Below are positions 22,520 through 33,624 of a stretch of DNA of 64,000 bases, in pieces. Each line of letters begins with the position of its first letter. Positions within the stretch are counted from its first letter, which is position 1. The stretch covers positions 53,395,768-53,459,767 of the forward strand of contig CM039464.1 of assembly GCA_022414725.1 (NCBI GenBank), written 5' to 3'. The position numbers and the translations under genes were made by a program. The DNA is from Microglena sp. YARC (lineage: Eukaryota > Chlorophyta > Chlorophyceae > Chlamydomonadales > Chlamydomonadaceae). Under the pieces are notes generated by a model. It made no database searches. It had not been told where the DNA came from and saw only the letters and a program-made list of their open reading frames with translations.

Positions 22520-22794
22520 TATTTATACCGGACAAATTCTCACCAGAGCACATATGAGCATCGCAATTCACGAAAAGGAGCTCAGGTTGGGCCAAAAAGC
22601 TACAATTAACGGTTAACAATTTGATTTCAGGGTGTTTTGAGCTAACATTTCAAATTTAAACCACTTAGACATGTGCGCAATCATAGGTTTGGGAGCAGAA
22701 TTGTCGTCAAAAATTGGAGGCGAAACATGTAAGCATCACAATGGACGAAACATTCCCCTCGGGCACTTGTGCTATAATTAGCCCACGGACCCCA

Positions 22795-22930
22795 CCTCAG
22801 GGCCGTGCGTGGGGCAGGGGCGGTGGCCACCGGGCGGGGGCGGGGGCAGGGGCGGGGCAGGGGCCGGGGCAGGGGCGGGGACGGGGGCCACCGGGCGGGG
22901 GCAGTGGCAAGCCACGCCACCTGCCCCTGG
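22795..22930. repeat. G-rich minisatellite with G-quadruplex potential
   Basis: Runs of GGGG and GGGGG separated by one or two bases (GGGGCAGGGGCGGGG type) fill about 22800-22905 on the plus strand. This gives open frames in several registers but no protein that I trust. Confidence 0.75.
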
Positions 22931-23839
22931 CCAAAAGCCCGTTCAGCAGGACGGGATATACCGTTCACGTCTGGGCTGGGCCGAAACATGCAATACCTTG
23001 AATACATTCCGTAAAATCAACCAGCCACCTGATTGGCCTCATTTTTCTTGCATCAAATTCTTAAAAAAAGTAAATCTACATACATGCATTTCATTACAGT
23101 ACAGAAACGTCCAATACTGCTTACAAATCAACAACCCTCCAACAACTATCTTTTTCGTCACCTTGTAGTTAACAATGCTAAATCATCAATCGATTCATTG
23201 GAATTCAATTAATTTAAAGCCTCCAGGCGCCCTTCGAATTTAATCCAATTCGAATTGATACAATTTAAAGCAATTACATGCATTCAAATCACGTTAATTA
23301 AATTAAATGGAAAGGAATAAATCGAATTAAAATAACACAACATTAAATACAATTCAATTCAATTAATTAAAATACATTGAATTAGGGATCCGAATCATTT
23401 CATTCGGGACGCGCCTCCAGGCGCCCTTAATTTTAATGGGGCTAATCCCTCTTCAAAAAATCTGGAGATTTTTTTCATTCGGGTATTTGTATATCATATG
23501 ATGAAAACTATCCCCGTTCGGAACGGGGTGGCTTTATCGTAGAGCGATCCCGGATCGAATGGAAGGAGGTGCGGGATCTTCTCCGGTTGCTGGTTCGAAC
23601 CCTATCGAGGTCACCTGGGCCCACCCGGAGAGTCGTCGACCGGCATGGTAACTGGACTCTATGTGTGATGTAAGCCTGTCCATCGCAAACATGCGAGCCG
23701 GTTCCCTTAACCCCACGTCCTTAGAAGTGTCATCGTGAAATACCTTGGAAGTTAAGATTTATTTATTTTTTATGATGAAAACATGATCGCATCATCTCCA
23801 TTATCGCAACTGTACTATGCAGAATGCAGCCACATCTAC
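22931..23839. other. No gene seen; AT-rich AATT words and a possible tRNA-like segment
   Basis: 23200-23400 is rich in AATTC/AATTAA words. At about 23592-23604 GGTTCGAACCC resembles an RNA polymerase III B box, so 23510-23720 may be a SINE relic, but no A box is convincing. Confidence 0.3.
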
Positions 23840-23859
23840 ATCTGCATTTGAACTGTACT

Positions 23860-24004
23860 GTGTGTGTGGGGCGTGTGTGTGTGTGTGCTACCCATATATA
23901 TGAGTGCATCAATCTATTATTACTATTACATACCTTTTTTGGGTGTGTGTGGGGTGTGTGGGGGTATGGGTGTGTATGGGGGGGGGGGGGGGGGGGGGGG
24001 GGGG
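23860..24004. repeat. GT-rich simple repeat ending in a long G run
   Basis: TGTGTGGGGTGTGTGG-type repeats lead to a G run of about 25 at 23980-24004. The following ACACCCACC sequence is complementary in composition. Confidence 0.85.
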
Positions 24005-24109
24005 AAGGGTATTTTCCCCCCACACACCCACCACACACACAAAATACAGCTACAAGATATTTGCCGGTGCTGTACCTGATGAGCATTGAGTGTGTGCCTG
24101 TGTGGTCGT

Positions 24110-24303
24110 CAGGGTACTACATTTTGTCAAATTGGTCAGCGCTTGAAGCGCACAGCCGTCAAATTGGTCAGCGCTTTCTAGTGCAAAAAGCGTAAGTACT
24201 GCGTGCCGCGCCCACAGGGGAGTGAAAAACTGCGCGAAACGCACAGTAAGGCTCAAAAAGACAGCGCTTAAACGCGCTGCCGTGCACGCTTTGTAGTACC
24301 CTG
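24110..24303. mobile_element. hAT-type MITE, 194 bp, copy A
   Basis: The ends are CAGGGTACTACA and TGTAGTACCCTG, perfect 12-bp inverted repeats with the CAGGG terminus typical of hAT elements. The flanks GTGGTCGT (24102-24109) and GTGGTCAT (24304-24311) match 7 of 8, fitting the 8-bp hAT target duplication. A second copy of equal length is at 47348-47541. Confidence 0.85.
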
Positions 24304-26900
24304 GTGGTCATTGACCAGCACTAACTGGGCTTTCCATGATGGGCGCTGAATGTGTGTTAATTGATCAGCACTAACTGTACTTTACCTGATGAGCACTGAG
24401 TGTTTGGTCGTTGACCAGCACTAACGGGGCTTTCCATGATGGGCGCTGAATGTGCGTTACAGCAATTCAGGGGATGAACTGGATAGAACGTTTCCGCGAG
24501 CGCTCGTACCTCGTATTTCGTCAAGAATTTTTGCCTGGGAATCCGAGAATTCTCGACAATTTGGCCTGGAATTCTCGACAATTCTCAACGAAGTACGAAA
24601 CGTTTGTCCAGTTCATCCCCTGAATTGCTATAATTGATCAGCACTAACTGTACTTAACCTGATGAGCACTCTGTGTGCTGTAATTGATGAACAATGAGTG
24701 GGCTGTCATGGATCAGCACTGCGTGTTGCAGGTTATGATAACTATTGAGGGTGCTAACTTTGATTAGCACTGGGAGTGCTGGCTGTGATTATCAGCGAGT
24801 GTGTTTTCCATGAGTAACACAGGATGTTTCCTGGTTCGGGACAGGGTGTGTTGTATTGTAATGGATCACCTCTGAGTGTGCTTTATGTAGCGTAACAGCA
24901 CAGAGTATGATGTATGTAATGGATCAGCTCTGAGTGCGATGTATGTACTCGGTCAGCACATGGTCTGATGTATGTAATAGATCAACATGGAGTGCGACGT
25001 ATGTAGCGGAACAGCACAGAGTATGATGTATGTAATGGATCAGCTCTGAGTGCGATGTATGTACTCGGTCAGCACATGGTCTGATGTATGTAATAGATCA
25101 ACATGGAGTGCGACGTATGTAGCGGAACAGCATAGAGTATGATGTATGTAATGGATCAGCTCTGAGTGCGATGTATGTACTCGGTCAGCACATGGTCTGA
25201 TGTATGTAATAGATCAACATGGAGTACGACGTATGTAGCGGAACAGCACAGAGTATGATGTATGTAATGGATCAGCTCTGAGTGCGATGTATGTACTCGG
25301 TCAGTACATGGTCTGATGTATGTAATAGATCAACATGGAGTGCGACGTATGTAGCGGAACAGCACAGAGTATGATGTATGTAATGGATCAGCTCTGAATG
25401 AGATTTATGTACTCGGTCAGTACATGGTCTGATGTATGTAATAGATCAACATGGAGTGCGACGTATGTAGCGGAACAGCACAGAGTGTGATGTATGTAAT
25501 GGATCAGCTCTGAGTGCGATGTATGTACTCGATCAGCACTGAGTGTGATGTATGTAATGGATCAGCTCTGAGTGCGATGTATGTACTCGGTCAGCACATG
25601 GTCTGATGTATGTAATAGATCAACATGGAGTGCGACGTATGTAGCGGAACAGCACAGAGTATGATGTATGTAATGGATCAGCTCTGAGTGCGATGTATGT
25701 ACTCGGTCAGTACATGGTCTGATGTATGTAATAGATCAACATGGAGTGCGACGTATGTAGCGGAACAGCACAGAGTATGATGTATGTAATGGATCAGCTC
25801 TGAGTGTGATGTATGTACTCGGTCAGTACATGGTCTGATGTATGTAATAGATCAACATGGAGTGCGACGTATGTAGCGGAACAGCACAGAGTGTGATGTA
25901 TGTAATGGACCAGCTCTGAGTGCGATGTATGTACTCGATCAGCACAGAGTGTGATGTATGTAATGGATCAGCTCTGAGTGCGATGTATGTACTCGGTCAG
26001 CACATGGTCTGATGTATGTAATAGATCAACATGGAGTGCGACGCATGTAGCGGAACAGCACAGAGTGTGATGTATGTAATGGATCAGCTCTGAGTACGAT
26101 GAATGTACTCGGTCAGCACATGGTCTGATGTATGTAATAGATCAACATGGAGTGCGACGTATGTAGCGGAACAGCACTGAGTGTGATGTATGTAATGGAC
26201 CAGCTCTGAGTGCGATGTATGTACTCGATCAGCACTGAGTGTGATGTATGTAATGGATCAGCTATGAGTACGATGTATGTACTCGGTCAGCACATGGTTT
26301 GATGTATGTAATAGATCAACATGGAGTGCGACGCATGTAGCGGAACAGCACAGAGTGTGATGTATGTAATGGATCAGCTCTGAGTACGATGAATGTACTC
26401 GGTCAGCACATGGTCTGATGTATGTAATAGATCAACATGGAGTGCGACGTATGTAGCGTAGCAGCACAGAGTGTGATGTATATAATGGATCAGCTCCGAG
26501 TGCGATGAATGTACTCGATCAGCACAGAGTGTGATGTATGTAATGAAAAAATGCAAAATGAAAAGAAAAACAAAAGTGATTTGTTTGAGTTTACATTTTC
26601 CTGGTAATAATTGTTTTACTGCCGAAGACGGCGAGCAGCAAAATTGCTGGTTGAAGCTATGTAACCAAGGTCAAGTTCAAGTATGTAATGGATCAGCTCT
26701 GAGTGCGATGTACGTACTCGATCAGCACTGAGTGTGATGTATGTAATGGATCAACATGGAGTGTGCATTACTATATCAGCACTGCGAAGTACTTATTTTA
26801 ATTGATTGCTTAGTGCGCTTGATTGATTTGATCTGCAATGGGAAGTGCTATATATAATGGATGAGCACTAAGTGTGCTTGATGCACTTCATAAACATAGA
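24304..26900. repeat. Tandem array, ~29-bp monomers in a 116-bp higher-order unit
   Basis: From about 24900 to 26530 the array repeats every 116 bp (GTAGCGGAACAGCA recurs at about 25002, 25118, 25234). Each unit holds four related monomers of about 29 bp ending in GATGTATGTAAT or GATGTATGTACT and containing GATCA. Both sides (24304-24900, 26690-26900) are diverged versions around TGATCAGCACT. A 100-bp unrelated stretch interrupts it at about 26545-26680. Confidence 0.9.
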
Positions 26901-26981
26901 GGGTGGTATCGTAATATGTGGCACAAACGTACAAACGGTTTGGTAATTATCCTCTTCTCTGAAGTTTGTCTTGGCTTACCG

Positions 26982-27088
26982 CAGTGATTTTTTTTTCAAA
27001 TCTGAAAGTGGGTTTCTTCTAGCTTAATGGTTTCAGGGCTCCTCCAGGGACAGCGTTTTAGTGCTTTCTGTAGCTTTTTGGGGCCATT

Positions 27089-27123
<35 letters not shown>

Positions 27124-27215
27124 ACCTTTTCTGTTTCCTTTTTTTATTGCGATAATTTTCGCTGAAACGGGGTCGAAACTAGCGATCGCTATGTATAGCG
27201 GGGAAAAAAATCCCT
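26982..27215. mobile_element. CAGGGATTTTTT MITE family, diverged copy
   Basis: It shares TCAAATCTGAAAG, GGGCTCCTCCAGGGACAGCG, GCGATAATTTTCG and GATCGCTA..TATAG with the element at 44180-44414, and ends AAAATCCCTG. A G run of about 30 (27091-27121) is inserted in the middle. No matching flanks were found. Confidence 0.7.
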
Positions 27216-27339
27216 GGCCGAAAAAATCCGTCACCGCTGAATCCGAGGAGTTGCGTTTGACCAAAAGGGTAGCTTTTGATCAACACTGAGTGTGCCTGGG
27301 ATATTTAATGGATCAGCACGGAGAGTGCTTGTATAGTAT

Positions 27340-27563
27340 ATTGATCAACACTAGAAATAATAACGCCTGGTGGGGCGTGGTATTAAGGGAGCCCCGTCTT
27401 TCGGCGGTAGGGAATGGGCTGCTACTTTACCTGAACAAAGCTACCATGGCGGTCGACAGCGACGGCGAACACTTAAGCACAACCGTGGGGATTCGAACCC
27501 AGCACCTGTGTCGTTTTTGGAGCTCTGCCATTGAGCCATTCGTTGAACAGGGATTGATCAACA
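27340..27563 (-). mobile_element. tRNA-derived SINE with 11-bp target duplication
   Basis: The 202-bp body 27351-27552 is flanked by perfect ATTGATCAACA (27340-27350 and 27553-27563). On the minus strand it begins with a tRNA-like head: an A-box-like TGGCTCAATGGCAGAGCTC, then B box GGTTCGAATCC. The tail ends in CACGCCCCACCAGGCGTTAT. The same tail recurs at least a dozen times in the window. No protein is encoded; mobilisation would depend on LINE enzymes. Confidence 0.88.
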
Positions 27564-28889
27564 ATATACCACTGCTACCCTTCTGTTGTTTATTTATCGC
27601 ACCGGCAAAAGGGAAACAAGTTATCACCAAGTGGTTAAGTCTTCGGCCACCGGAGTTCGAGCCCCGCTGCCGGAAGACGGCGGGTGGTTTCTCGAGTCCC
27701 ACTTTAGGGCGGTGTTGTTTCACTGCTAGGACACGAACCCCTTGTAAGCTTTCTTTTTTACCAAGTGGGCCCCTAAGGGGGCCCGCTCGCCAACTCGCTG
27801 CTAAGCCCTAGCCCTTAGCCCTTAGGGTGGCCCTCATTTTAAGGGTGGTCCCGGTAAAGCCCATACACTAATAGCTCTATATTCTTTGAGACCACCCCCC
27901 TGGGGTGAGGGGCCTTAGGGGTGGGCCCATTTTTGTGACCATATTTGAGAGCCAAGTGCTCTCTAGGACCACCCCAGGGGGGTGACTGCTTGTGCTTACT
28001 GATTTGTAGCACTGGTTGTGCTTTAAGCGATTGTCATCACCTACAATTATGTCTGGCAGGCTCCTTGTCCGGTCAGCCGCTAGAGTCATTTCACCCTGAG
28101 CTTCCAGTATGCTGCATATGCATGCGAGGTGCTATGGTAAAGTTGGTAATCTCTTGTTGGTGTGGGCCACATTGTGTTCTGGCGGTGGCCAGTGTTGTTG
28201 GGGCTAGTCGTGGTAACTGGGGAAGACTGGATTATTGCAGATGGGTCTAACTAGTCAGTACATATGCCCCTAAGCTACCCCGCCGGCATGCTAACTCAGG
28301 ATTGGGCTGGCGCATTTCTAGGAAGCCGACTCAGTTGGTGTTGGTCAGCCCTTGACGGCAGACCTAAGCAACAATAAGTCTGGAAATTGTCAAAATTGGT
28401 TGGAAATGGACAAAAATCAGTCGGCGAAAGAGGTTGTTGGGTAAAATGCCTGTAAGAACGGTTGGTATTCTGCCCGGAAATGGTCGAAAAGTGGTTGGGA
28501 TTTCTTAACATGCGGTCAAATCGGGATTGAAAATCATGTTACCAAAACCACAAAACCAGTCAACAAGTCTGAAGCGGGAGTCGCAAGCGACACGGAAAAA
28601 CACTTTAGCAGTCATGGGCAGGGGGAAAAGGGCGCAGGGCAAGGCTGCAACTTTACAGTACATTTGCAGTACATTGGTAGGATGCAAAGATGTTGGGATA
28701 GATGGCATGTGTGCGTGGGTGGGGTGCATGGCTGCATGGGCGTTGGGGTGGGGTGGGGTGATGCTTGTGTGTATGTGTGTGTAAGGGGGAGGGGGGGCAG
28801 CATGGAACTTTCCATACTGGTTCAGGCTGCATACGAAGAAGGCCCCCCTCCCCCCCCCCCCCCCCCCCCCCCCCTAGCTTAATTATGGC
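27564..28889. other. No gene seen
   Basis: This holds a CCCTTAGCCCTTAGG-like stretch (27808-27826), G/T-rich and C-run sequence (28690-28875), and no supported gene. Confidence 0.3.
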
Positions 28890-29550
28890 ATGTACCTTGG
28901 GTGATCTGAATGGCATGAGCTTACTGGAGATGAGGAGGAGAGCTGCTGCGCAAATAAGCAAAGACGCTCGACTCCTCTTCAACGAGACCGATCTCCGAGG
29001 CTCATCTTTCTTCTGTTGCGTATGCAGATGCAAGACCTCGATGAAAGAGCTGCTTACTCGGCTTTTGTGTAGGGAGTCACTTCATCACATCTAGACCGCC
29101 TGTTCGATGTTACAGACCTTGACAGATGCGGCGGAGTAGAATTGCGCGCGCATGACCAGGCGATGGGCGATTATCAGCAGGGATCACCCCACAATTCGAA
29201 GTTGAACTCAGTGGCGATGGCGATGGCTTGCACTATACCTGGCAAGTACGCCAGCGACTAGACACCATTTCAAATACGAACAGGAATTAATGAAGCACAA
29301 GAAGAATAGCGTTCAGCAGATGGAAGATGAACTGCGCATAATTGATTCGACTGCTCGGCAGTTCGAGTCAGCTGTCTAATGGGAGCAAACTGGTTCTGGC
29401 ATCAGGCAAAGACAACTCCTAAGCGCGTGTCGCAAGCGAATAATTAAGAAACTTGAAGAGCAGACTGCGAGAAAGGGCGAGGAGCAGGTCCATGGCGAGG
29501 AGGAAGGCTGGGAGTTTTTCGAAAGTAGTGGGGAAAGTAGCTACTCGTAG
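28890..29550 (+). pseudogene. Decayed coding relic of unknown identity
   Basis: Three plus-strand frames in turn look coding. About 28890-29090 encodes LLEMRRRAAAQISKDARLLF. About 29080-29260 encodes LDRLFDVTDLDRCGGVEL. About 29270-29550 encodes KYEQELMKHKKNSVQQMEDE, then after one in-frame TAA RKRIIKKLEEQTARKGEEQ and an acidic end at TAG. The last piece looks like a coiled coil. I do not recognise a family. It lies 0.75 kb upstream of the transporter gene on the same strand; it may be a retroelement or gene fragment. Confidence 0.35.
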
Positions 29551-30305
29551 CGGATAAAGCTACAAATCATTGATTAACTTTTGCGAAGGATATTGACCGC
29601 TGCGATGCTGATAACTCAAGTCATGAGCACTTCAATTATGAGCCAGATGTTTGGGTGCGGAGGTGGTCGGGACCGTTCAAACGCCTGCCAGGCTGGGCAG
29701 ACGGAGAGACGGAGGTCCATAGGGGGGCTAAAGCGAAGCGATGGGCAGTTGCCGAAATTATGTCCGCAGCTGGGGGAAAACAAGTTCGTTCTGGGTCCGT
29801 AGTGGTCTGCACCTGGGGAAAACAATCACGTTCTGGGTCCGCAATTCCGGACAGCAAGTCCACCTTGCCGTCAGCGTACTGAGCATAACTCGGAGGACTG
29901 TTATTCCGGAAGCACTAGACGCACGATTCTGTGTCAACGCTGTACCGTGTCGCCGTCGCATGCGATCTTCTTTTCCTTCACTTTGCCTACTGTCGTCCTC
30001 TCATCGATCCCACATCATCCTTCCATATTCCATTTACCTCGCACTACTCCACCTCAACCTGCTACCCCTTGGGCCTACCACCCGCAGGCGCGCAGGGGCC
30101 CTACTAGGACACCCGACTACCCCGACTATTTGATACGTGACATTCACGTAATCGCCGACAACCGACCGCCTCCGCGTGACGATGTTCCGGTGACCTGCCA
30201 AGCTGGCAATACTAGTTGCATGCCCGTGTTGCCAACCTTTGTTAATTCTTCAGCTACCCGTTTCCCACCACTTCCGACACTCAGCTTATCCGAAAAATCA
30301 ACACC
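29551..30305 (+). other. Upstream region of the transporter gene
   Basis: No gene seen. A roughly 45-bp direct repeat (GGGGAAAACAA..ACGTTCTGGGTCCG type) lies at about 29765-29850. A pyrimidine-rich tract (29965-30060) with cytosine and thymine runs precedes the start codon and may belong to the promoter or 5' leader. No TATA box can be assigned with confidence. Confidence 0.35.
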
Positions 30306-30628
30306 ATGATCGCGGCAACTCTCCATCGCGCCCCTCTGCTGAGCTACCGTGCCAATAGTAGCTCCTCCTGCACACGTTTTAATCCAGACGCAATCAGGTG
30401 CCAACGTCTCAGAGGGACCCAGTCTTCAGCAGCTACTTCTTCCGCGCCTGTGGCTTTTTCTCCCGCGACTCCTGTGGCCACGCACGCCGCTCCCAGCGCT
30501 CCCGCCGCTCCCGCTCCCGCTCCCACTCCAATCATAGCGCTGCTCTCCCCCGCTGGGGCATACATTAACGCGGCAACGCAAGGCGCCTCTAAAGCTGCAG
30601 CGCCCCCCTGGAAGATTTTCATGCAGGG
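30306..30628 (+). CDS. NAR1: FNT exon 1 (transit peptide and start of channel)
   Basis: ATG at 30306 is the first after an in-frame TAA at about 30241. Residues 1-37 are rich in Arg, Ser and Ala and poor in acidic residues (MIAATLHRAPLLSYRANSSS), as in chloroplast transit peptides. An Ala/Pro-rich linker follows (APSAPAAPAPAPTP). Residues about 84-107 resemble the amphipathic N-terminal helix of FNT proteins (SPAGAYINAATQGASKAAAP, then WKIFMQ). The exon ends with two bases of codon 108 before GTAAGT. Confidence 0.9.
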
Positions 30629-33591
30629 GTAAGTACGGTTTTGAAAGACCAAAGCAAACTGATAATAAAAGGTAATGATAACGCCTGGTGGGGCGTGGTG
30701 TAAAGGGAGCCCGTCGTACGCGGGTGGGGAGCGGTCTCCTACCTATACTGGACAACCTACCATCGCGGTTGACGACGACCTAAAGCAAACTGAAAGAATT
30801 GAAAACAGTCAGCACTTACGCGGCCGCGGGAGATTAGGGTGGGATGTCTGTTGCCCAACTTTCATTTGTGTGGTTCACTGTGTAATTGCTGTACTTTTTG
30901 TTACATGTGTTTATGAGTTTGTACAGTAGCACTTTCATGGTTGTGGTAGGTTGTGGTAGAGTAGAATAAGTAGGGTTTGGGCTTGTTCGGCTTCAGGCTG
31001 CAGTTAGCGTTTTTCTGTCCGTGTGCAAGCGATAATAGGAAGAGTTGCACATGCAAGGCGTTTCTATAAATGAAGGAAACAATGTGCTATGCATGGTGGT
31101 CTGTGTACATTTGTAACTGTTGGGATGAGTAGGGATCGGCAATATGATATCATACGATGCCGGCGGTCTGACTCGGTAACTTTGGCCGAAGGCAACATAT
31201 CATATGATATAAAATCATATGATATTTGTATGATATCATATGATATCATACTCGTCTTTGGTCAGCATCATATGATTTTCTGGTCCCTAGATATGAGTCC
31301 ATGCAAGACTGCATGCATCTAGGAGAAACGGAGGTATCCCGTTTTGAAGAATGGCTCAATGGTGGAGCTCCTCAAAACAAGAAGGTGCAGGTTTCAAATC
31401 CCTACGAGTATGCTTTAGTGTTCGCAGTCGCTGTCACCCGCCATGGTAGCACTGTCCAGGTAAAGTAGCAGCCTTTTCTCTCCCACCGTAAGACAGAGCT
31501 CCCTTAATACCACGCCCCACCAGGCGTTATCATCATAATAGGAGGGGTACGTGGATGTTTTTCATTTGGTTTATGATAGTTTCTGTGAGTCCCTTCCTGT
31601 TTATGAATGCTGCACCAGACGCGTTACGCGGCTTGTTGTTCATTTGGTTGATGATGGTCCCTGTGGGTCCCTTCCTGTTTGTGAATGCTACACCAGACGT
31701 GTTCCGCCGGTTGCTGTCCATTTGGTTGATGATGGTCCTCATAGGTCCCTTCCTGTGTGTGAATGCTACCCCAGACGTGTTACACCGGTCGTTGTTTATT
31801 TGGTTGATGCTGGTTCCTGAGAGGCCCTTCCTGTTTGTGAATGCTACGCCAGACGCGCTACACTATGTCTGTAGCCCTGATTGCACGTAGCTTGACTACT
31901 GCAACAGGCTATTTTCGGATGTCGGTTCAACATTGGGCAGCTGTCGATGTCCAAAGTGTTCATCAGGCAGCTGTCGATGTCCAAGTTGTGCATCAGGCAG
32001 CTGTCGATGTCCAAGTTGTACATCAGGCAGCTGTCGATGTCCAAGATGTACTTCAGGCAGCTGTCGATGTACAAGTTGTACATCAGGCAGCTGTCGATGT
32101 ACAAGTTGTACATCAAGCAGCTGTCGATGTCCAAGATGTGCTTCAGGCAGCTGTCGATGTCCAAGTCGTACATCAGGCAGCTGTCGATGTCCAAGTTGTA
32201 AATCGGGCAGCTGTCCATGTCCAAGTTGTACATCAGGCAGCTGTCAATGTCCAAGTTGTACATCAGGCAGCTGTCGATGTCCAAGTTGTACATCAGGCAG
32301 CTGTCGATGTCCAAGTTGTACATCAGGCAGCTGTCGATGTCCAAGTTGTACATCAGGCAGCTGTCGATGTCCAAGTTGTACATCAGGCAGCTGTCGATGT
32401 CCAAGTTGTACATCAGGCAGCTGTCGATGTCCAAGTTGTACATCAGGCAGCTGTCAATGTCCAAGTCGTACATCAGGCAGCTGTCGATATCCAAGTTGTA
32501 CATCAGGCAGCTGTCAATGTCCAAGTTGTACATCAAGCAGCTGTCAATGTCCAAGTTATATATCAGGCAGCTGTCGATATCCGAGTTGTACATCAGGCAG
32601 CTGTCGATGTCCAAGTTGTACATCAGGCAGCTGTCGATGTCCAAGTTGTGCATCAGGCAGCTGTCAATATCCAAGTTGAACATCAGGCAGCTGTCGATGT
32701 CCAAGTTGTACATCAGGCAGCTGTCGATGTCCAAGTTGTACATCAGGCAGCTGTCGATGTCCAAGTTGTACATCAGGCAGCTGTCCATGTCCAAGTTGTA
32801 CATCAGGCAGCTGTCCATGTCCAAGTTGTACATCAGGCAGCTGTCGATGTACAAGTTGTGAATCAGGCAGCTGTCGATGTCCAAGTTGTACATCAGGCAG
32901 CTGTCGATGTCCAAGTTTACATCAGGCAGCTGTCGATATCCGAGTTGTACATCAGGCAGCTGTCGATGTCCAAGTTGTTCATCAGGCAGCTGTCGATATC
33001 CAAGTTGAACATCAGGCAGCTGTCGATGTACAAGTTGTGAATCAGGCAGCTGTCGATGTCCAAGTTGTACATCAGGCAGCTGTCGATGTCCAAGTTGTGA
33101 ATCAGGTAGCTGTCGATGTCGCAGTTGTACATCAGGCAGCTGTCGATGTCCAAGATGTACATCAGGCAGCTGTCGATGTCCAAGTTGTACATCAAGCAGC
33201 TGTCGATGGGAAGACACTACCCACATGCCTCCCTCTTTGACCTCTTAACGGTACGCAGCTTACAGGCTTTAGTGTGTGGGGGGGTGGGTGCTTGTGTGTG
33301 GTGTGTGCGATGTGTGTGCGGTGGGTGGGGGATAGACCAGAGTTGCGACTTCCACGTTGCAAGTAATTATATTTTTGCTCAAGTTGTCAACCAATCATGA
33401 AATTAAAATCATTGGCTGTTTCGTAACAATTGTGGCACCATTTGGTGCCCCCCTCATAGCCCTCACCCGATCCATCCCCAACCCCCCCACCCCACCCACC
33501 CCACCCACACACGCACGCACCCACCCACCCACACTAAAGCCTGTAAGCTGCGTACCGTTAAGAGGTCAAAGAGGGAGGCATGTGGGTAGTG

Positions 33592-33624
<33 letters not shown>

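Noticed and set aside
22681..23168. Gly/Arg-rich frames of about 100-120 codons
   Set aside because: They are translations of a G-rich minisatellite.
31841..33226. 400- and 460-codon open frames on both strands
   Set aside because: They come from a 30-bp tandem repeat, whose length is divisible by three and lacks stops in several registers; the region lies inside FNT intron 1.
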